In this document: positions 62,701 to 64,000 of the stretch, piece after piece
Position numbering within the stretch: the stretch's first letter is position 1
Layout: each line of letters begins with the position of its first letter
Source of the DNA: Chitinimonas taiwanensis DSM 18899
Lineage (GTDB): Bacteria > Pseudomonadota > Gammaproteobacteria > Burkholderiales > Chitinimonadaceae
Length of the DNA stretch: 64,000 bases
Direction of reading: 5' to 3'
Assembly (NCBI RefSeq): GCF_900119825.1
Contig: NZ_FPKR01000002.1
Location: 332,681-396,680, forward strand
Notes under the pieces: generated by a model
Database searches by the model: none
Told to the model about the DNA's origin: nothing
Seen by the model: the letters and a program-made list of their open reading frames with translations, nothing else
Program-made: the position numbers and the translations under genes

Positions 62701-64000
62701 TGCCTTGACGGTGAAGCTTTCCAGCTTGGTCTCACCGGCCTTCAGATACTGCACGGCGCTGTTGGCGACCGTGTAGGTCCAGGTGCCGGCGGCGGTGATG
62801 CTCAGGCTGCCCAGCGTGGTGCCGACCGGGGTGGCGGCGCCAGCCTGGAAGCTAGCTTGACCAGCATCGGCGTCGGCAATCGTCAGCGTGCCGCTGTCGG
62901 TCAGGTTCAGGGTGGTCGCGTCTTCAGTGACGGCGCCAATAGCATCGCCGCTGATCACGGGCACATCGTTGGTGCCGGTGATGGTCACATTGACAGTATG
63001 TGTGGTGCCATCGGCTGCCAGCACCGTGAAGCTTTCCAGCTTGGTCTCACCGGCCTTCAAGTACTGCACGGCGCTGTTGGCGACCGTGTAAGTCCAGGTG
63101 CCAGCGGCGGTGATGCTCAGGCTGCCCAGGGTGCTGCCCACCGGGGTGGCGGTGCCGGCCTGGAAGCTCGACTGGCCAGCGTCGGCGTCGGCAATCGTCA
63201 GCGTGCCGCTGTCGGTCAGGTTCGGGGTGGTCGCGTCTTCGGTGACGGCGCCGGTGGCGTCGCCGCTGATCACCGGTACGTCGTTGGTGCCGGTGATGGT
63301 CACGTTGACAGTATGTGTGGTGCCATCGGCAGCCAGCACCGTGAAGCTCTCGACCTTCGTCTCACCGGCCTTCAGATACTGCACGGCGCTGTTGGCAACC
63401 GTGTAGGTCCAGGTGCCAGCCGCGGTGATGCTCAGGCTGCCCAGCGTGCTGCCCACCGGAGTGGCGGCGCCAGCCTGGAAGCTAGCTTGGCCAGCATCGG
63501 CGTCGGCAATCGTCAGCGTGCCGCTGTCGGTCAGGTTCGGGGTGCTGGCATCTTCGGTAACGGCGCCAGTGGCGTCGCCGTTGATCACGGCGGCGTCGTC
63601 TAGGCCACGGACGTCGATGCTGACCGTGGTCGTGCTGCCGTCGCTCAGCTTGACGGTGAAGGTTTCCGTCTGGGTGTCGTTGCTGCTAAGCGCCTGGACG
63701 GCGGCTTGGCCGTTGGCCAGGGTGTAGGTCCATTGACCATTGCTGCCCACACTCAGGCTGCCGTAGCTGCCATTGAGGGTTTCCGCCACGAAGCTGGCGC
63801 CGCCGGTGGCGCTCAGCGTGCCGCTGTCGCTCAGCGTGGTGTCTTCCTGCACACGACCGACACCGATGGTGGCGGTTTCGCCCGTGCCGGTGACGGTGAT
63901 GCTGACGGTGGACGTGGTGCCATCCAGGCTTTCTACCTGGAATTGCAGTGGGACGGTCTGGCCTGCGGCCAGACCCTGCACAGCAGCGGCGCTGTTATCC
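56710..64000 (-). CDS. Giant VCBS/RTX adhesin, C-terminal 2429 residues (5' end beyond the window)
   Basis: A LapA/BapA-type biofilm adhesin exported by a type I system. In protein order the visible part has several VCBS repeats (about 100 residues each, including five near-identical 105-residue copies), cadherin-like Ig repeats (NDAP...-type joins), a lectin-like jelly-roll (DNA 60057-60600, GWTLITTDDNYAGGDNVFEI), another cadherin-like repeat with LANDSDRNGDTLTVQ, a PA14-like domain (58560-58835), a final VCBS repeat, RTX nonapeptides (GGSGNDALIG type) and a C-terminal secretion domain (DLVTDFSKTEGDKLDLRDLL). The N-terminal retention module and LapG cleavage site are outside the window. Convergent with lapD. 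Confidence 0.93.
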   Translation of the reverse strand, partial: DNSAAAVQGLAAGQTVPLQFQVESLDGTTSTVSITVTGTGETATIGVGRVQEDTTLSDSGTLSATGGASFVAETLNGSYGSLSVGSNGQWTYTLANGQAAVQALSSNDTQTETFTVKLSDGSTTTVSIDVRGLDDAAVINGDATGAVTEDASTPNLTDSGTLTIADADAGQASFQAGAATPVGSTLGSLSITAAGTWTYTVANSAVQYLKAGETKVESFTVLAADGTTHTVNVTITGTNDVPVISGDATGAVTEDATTPNLTDSGTLTIADADAGQSSFQAGTATPVGSTLGSLSITAAGTWTYTVANSAVQYLKAGETKLESFTVLAADGTTHTVNVTITGTNDVPVISGDAIGAVTEDATTLNLTDSGTLTIADADAGQASFQAGAATPVGTTLGSLSITAAGTWTYTVANSAVQYLKAGETKLESFTVKAADGTSHTVNVTITGTNDVPVISGDAIGAVTEDATTPNLTDSGTLTIADADAGQSTFQAGAATPVGTTLGSLSIAAAGTWTYTVANSAVQYLKAGETKLESFTVLAADGTTHTVNVTITGTNDVPVISGDAIGAVTEDATTPNLTDSGTLTIADADAGQSTFQAGAATPVGTTLGSLSITAAGTWTYTVANSAVQYLKARETKVESFTVLSADGTSHTITVTITGTNDVATISGTATGSVLEAGGVANALAGSATASGTLTVSDADSGQSNFLAPSSLNGTYGSFTFNISTGAWTYALDNSKAATQALKGGQLVHDTLTVSSSDGTASQVIDVTITGANDHASISGTATGTVTEDGNLNASGTLSVADVDSGEAVFQTPASLTGSYGSFTFNTSTGAWTYAANNGALQSLAAGQSVTDTLVVKSADGTATQNVVVTLNGANDAPTGANNTFTIQEDGSKSFAAADFGFSDVDSGDSLKAVRIDSLPTAGSLTLGGVAVTAGQLISAAQLGSLVFTPATNVNGSNYANFTFSVQDQANAFDTAPNTISISVSAVNDAPTAAGGLVSGTEDVPLVFNWANFNVADVDSSAASLGIKISSLPADGLLQYSTNGTSWQTVTPGQTLSKTAIDAGLLRFVPDANESGSDALGGNGVGNQQADYTRFNYVATDGSLESATATVRVDISPVVDQPTLSLVNAASSQLVSTNWDSVGNSGQSSQLVSGPALEGWTLITTDDNYAGGDNVFEIWRAGDKQVSQSGNENTVVLSSANNLNALELNNASSNAQTLGIQRAVNTVAGAVYDLSLDYAGRPGFNENFTRIAIFVDGNKIASYANTSPQNGFNWQNLHFSFVGTGGSQTIKIVTDASQFDPNGRGAMIDDIVLTQYQGVVSGNSSSGTQTAVTLKNYVGAALTDTDGSESLSLSFSGLPIGSIITTSSNPAGYVLSGGVITISGSELASAQLIMPSSYNGALAIGVTATSTELGQTASTSGTLNLQVLPGSIPPVAVNDTTNTNEDTAVTITVLANDSDRNGDTLTVQTATAANGTVVINANGTITYTPNANFNGSDTISYSIGDGKGGNASATVAVTVAAVNDAPVIAAGAAVTGSEDSPYVFNWADFKASDVDNTLTIQIRSLPSDGKLEYYNGSSWVAVSQNQSLTQADISAGKLRFVPDAHESGADAFGGTGVGNQQADYATFTYRASDGTVNTGAATMRVDVTPVADSPKLYMGGVSSADGSALISTSPGGDGLTVRQYTALGNVSAGNMDTADEVKQLLSLLNAATPASTSVSTAPENYTAGVNGGAPTGIPTDGAYRVSGLIYLEAGKTYTFSSYQDDTALLRIGGTEVLAKEHDSWGNITASDYTPTVSGYYTIDWAVYNGSGVGAYKPYLSVNGATPKELTNGNFKLYSSLSQLDSAGGVYDPLTVGPDASGGYYPLTIRGVEDSEIKLGAVSYALSDTDGSEVLGALLAKNLLVGTVLSDGTNSFTATAGNTSVDIKSWNLSSLKLVPPSNFTGSYNLVLEGRSIESSTGAVTTSTTSMAITVANVNDAPVASADAGSVTEDSGSYVVSGNVLGNDSDVDGDTLAVQAVNGSAAAVGSVINTSYGTLRINADGSYTYTLNNDDARINALRGGETLSERINYTAKDPAGLTSNAVLTITIHGNTDQVVLWGSNGNDQIGDAYGETVVAGVDNNAFVLQLTGAALGSNPAANGQGQVVAGSAAGAQIIDAGGGNDYVEAGAGNDVIYAGDSDSSGHTFAEVKAHSLMTLADGAGNLLMSDGSGLLDQSKVSVSNPWADIVNGGSGNDALIGQGGYDLLYGGSGNDYLSGGSGSDGLRGGTGNDRLEGGSGSDVLRGDLGADTFAWSFGDQSATAGAVNAGSGNDYGLNASIKLVSGATDLVTDFSKTEGDKLDLRDLLQGESHVGENPGNLNQYLHFEYSNNSTIVHVSSSGGFAGGVYDASKENQTIVLQNVNLLVDSNGTSLLNTNAIVQDLLKNNRLITD
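57130..57320 (-). repeat. RTX nonapeptide (calcium-binding) repeats in the adhesin
   Basis: Successive GGxGxDxLx-type units (GGSGNDALIG, GGSGNDYLS, GGSGSDGLR, GGTGNDRLE, GGSGSDVLR) just before the C-terminal secretion domain. They should fold as a calcium-filled beta-roll after export. Confidence 0.9.
58560..58835 (-). other. PA14-like ligand-binding domain in the adhesin
   Basis: The encoded segment has GAYRVSGLIYLEAGKTYTFS, DDTALLRIGG and GYYTIDWAVYNGSGVGAYKP, the pattern of PA14 domains, whose DD motif binds calcium and sugars. It would be the distal ligand-binding tip of the adhesin. Confidence 0.7.
62005..63579 (-). repeat. Five tandem 315-bp repeats encoding VCBS units
   Basis: Landmark sequences recur at exactly 315-bp intervals (62131, 62446, 62761, 63076, 63391). 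Each unit encodes 105 residues beginning GDA(T/I)GAVTEDA and ending TITGTNDVPVIS. Copies are near-identical even at synonymous positions, pointing to recent duplication or gene conversion. Confidence 0.92.

Noticed and set aside
62005..63579. Regularly spaced repeats as a CRISPR array
   Set aside because: Units are 315 bp, contiguous, in frame and coding; there are no short repeats with unique spacers and no cas genes.
61681..63603. 640-codon plus-strand open frame with internal repeats
   Set aside because: It mirrors the 315-bp VCBS repeats on the minus strand, whose protein has clear domains and a proper C-terminus. The repetition is inherited from the real gene.

Overview
The window is GC-rich chromosomal DNA of a flagellated Gram-negative bacterium, most likely a betaproteobacterium of the Neisseriales/Burkholderiales type. 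This rests on gene order: a type IV pilus gene (pilW) beside rlmN and ndk, rluC-gph-Rieske-sppA divergent from rne, cmk-rpsA-ihfB with lapA-lapB-pyrF, and surE-pcm-nlpD-rpoS. The assignment is an inference; no rRNA or tRNA gene was seen.

Layout. 1-5.9 kb: pilus, RNA-modification and fatty-acid housekeeping genes. 6-8.4 kb: a flagellar patch (fliW, flgM, flgN, motD) with a perfect sigma-28 promoter. 8.4-11.4 kb: an overlapping rluC-gph-Rieske-sppA operon. 11.9-14.9 kb: rne. 15-21 kb: an NlpC lipoprotein and a hydrolase, then a TetR/EmrA/EmrB-type drug-efflux unit that contains a phosphoesterase gene and a deleted LysE remnant. 21-26 kb: an unknown Cys-rich protein, a LuxR-type regulator, a Sua5/TsaC enzyme, and a LysR/EamA pair. 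26.2-31.3 kb: squalene genes hpnD and hpnE, separated by a 2.5 kb AT-rich degenerate integrative element. 31.3-47 kb: a DUF1631 protein, the hldA-ugd-pyrF-lapB-lapA group, ihfB, rpsA, cmk, cysS, rpoS, nlpD, pcm and surE. 47-51.6 kb: envelope genes (glycine-zipper lipoprotein, Spy/CpxP-like protein, EF-hand protein) and a two-component system. 51.7-64 kb: a surface-adhesion locus.

Two regions stand out. The first is the adhesion locus. It encodes a TolC outer-membrane channel fused to an OmpA peptidoglycan-binding domain, a LapG-type periplasmic protease, a LapD-type receptor with degenerate GGDEF and EAL domains, and the C-terminal 2.4 kilo-residues of a giant VCBS/RTX adhesin whose N-terminus lies beyond the window. 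By analogy with Pseudomonas Lap systems, c-di-GMP bound to LapD would hold LapG away from the adhesin and keep it on the cell surface. The inner-membrane ABC exporter and its adaptor are not in view.

The second is the small element at 27472-29993. It duplicated 19 bp at the 3' end of the gene between hpnD and hpnE. It carries the wreck of a tyrosine integrase and two apparently intact cargo genes of unknown function.

Several regulatory signals are also readable: a hairpin covering the ribosome-binding site of ugd, an 18-bp palindrome before the luxR gene, GTAAG repeats shared by the Spy-like and two-component genes, and bidirectional terminators between convergent genes. Starts, frames and motifs were read by eye. 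Family assignments come from recognition of sequence patterns, not from database searches.
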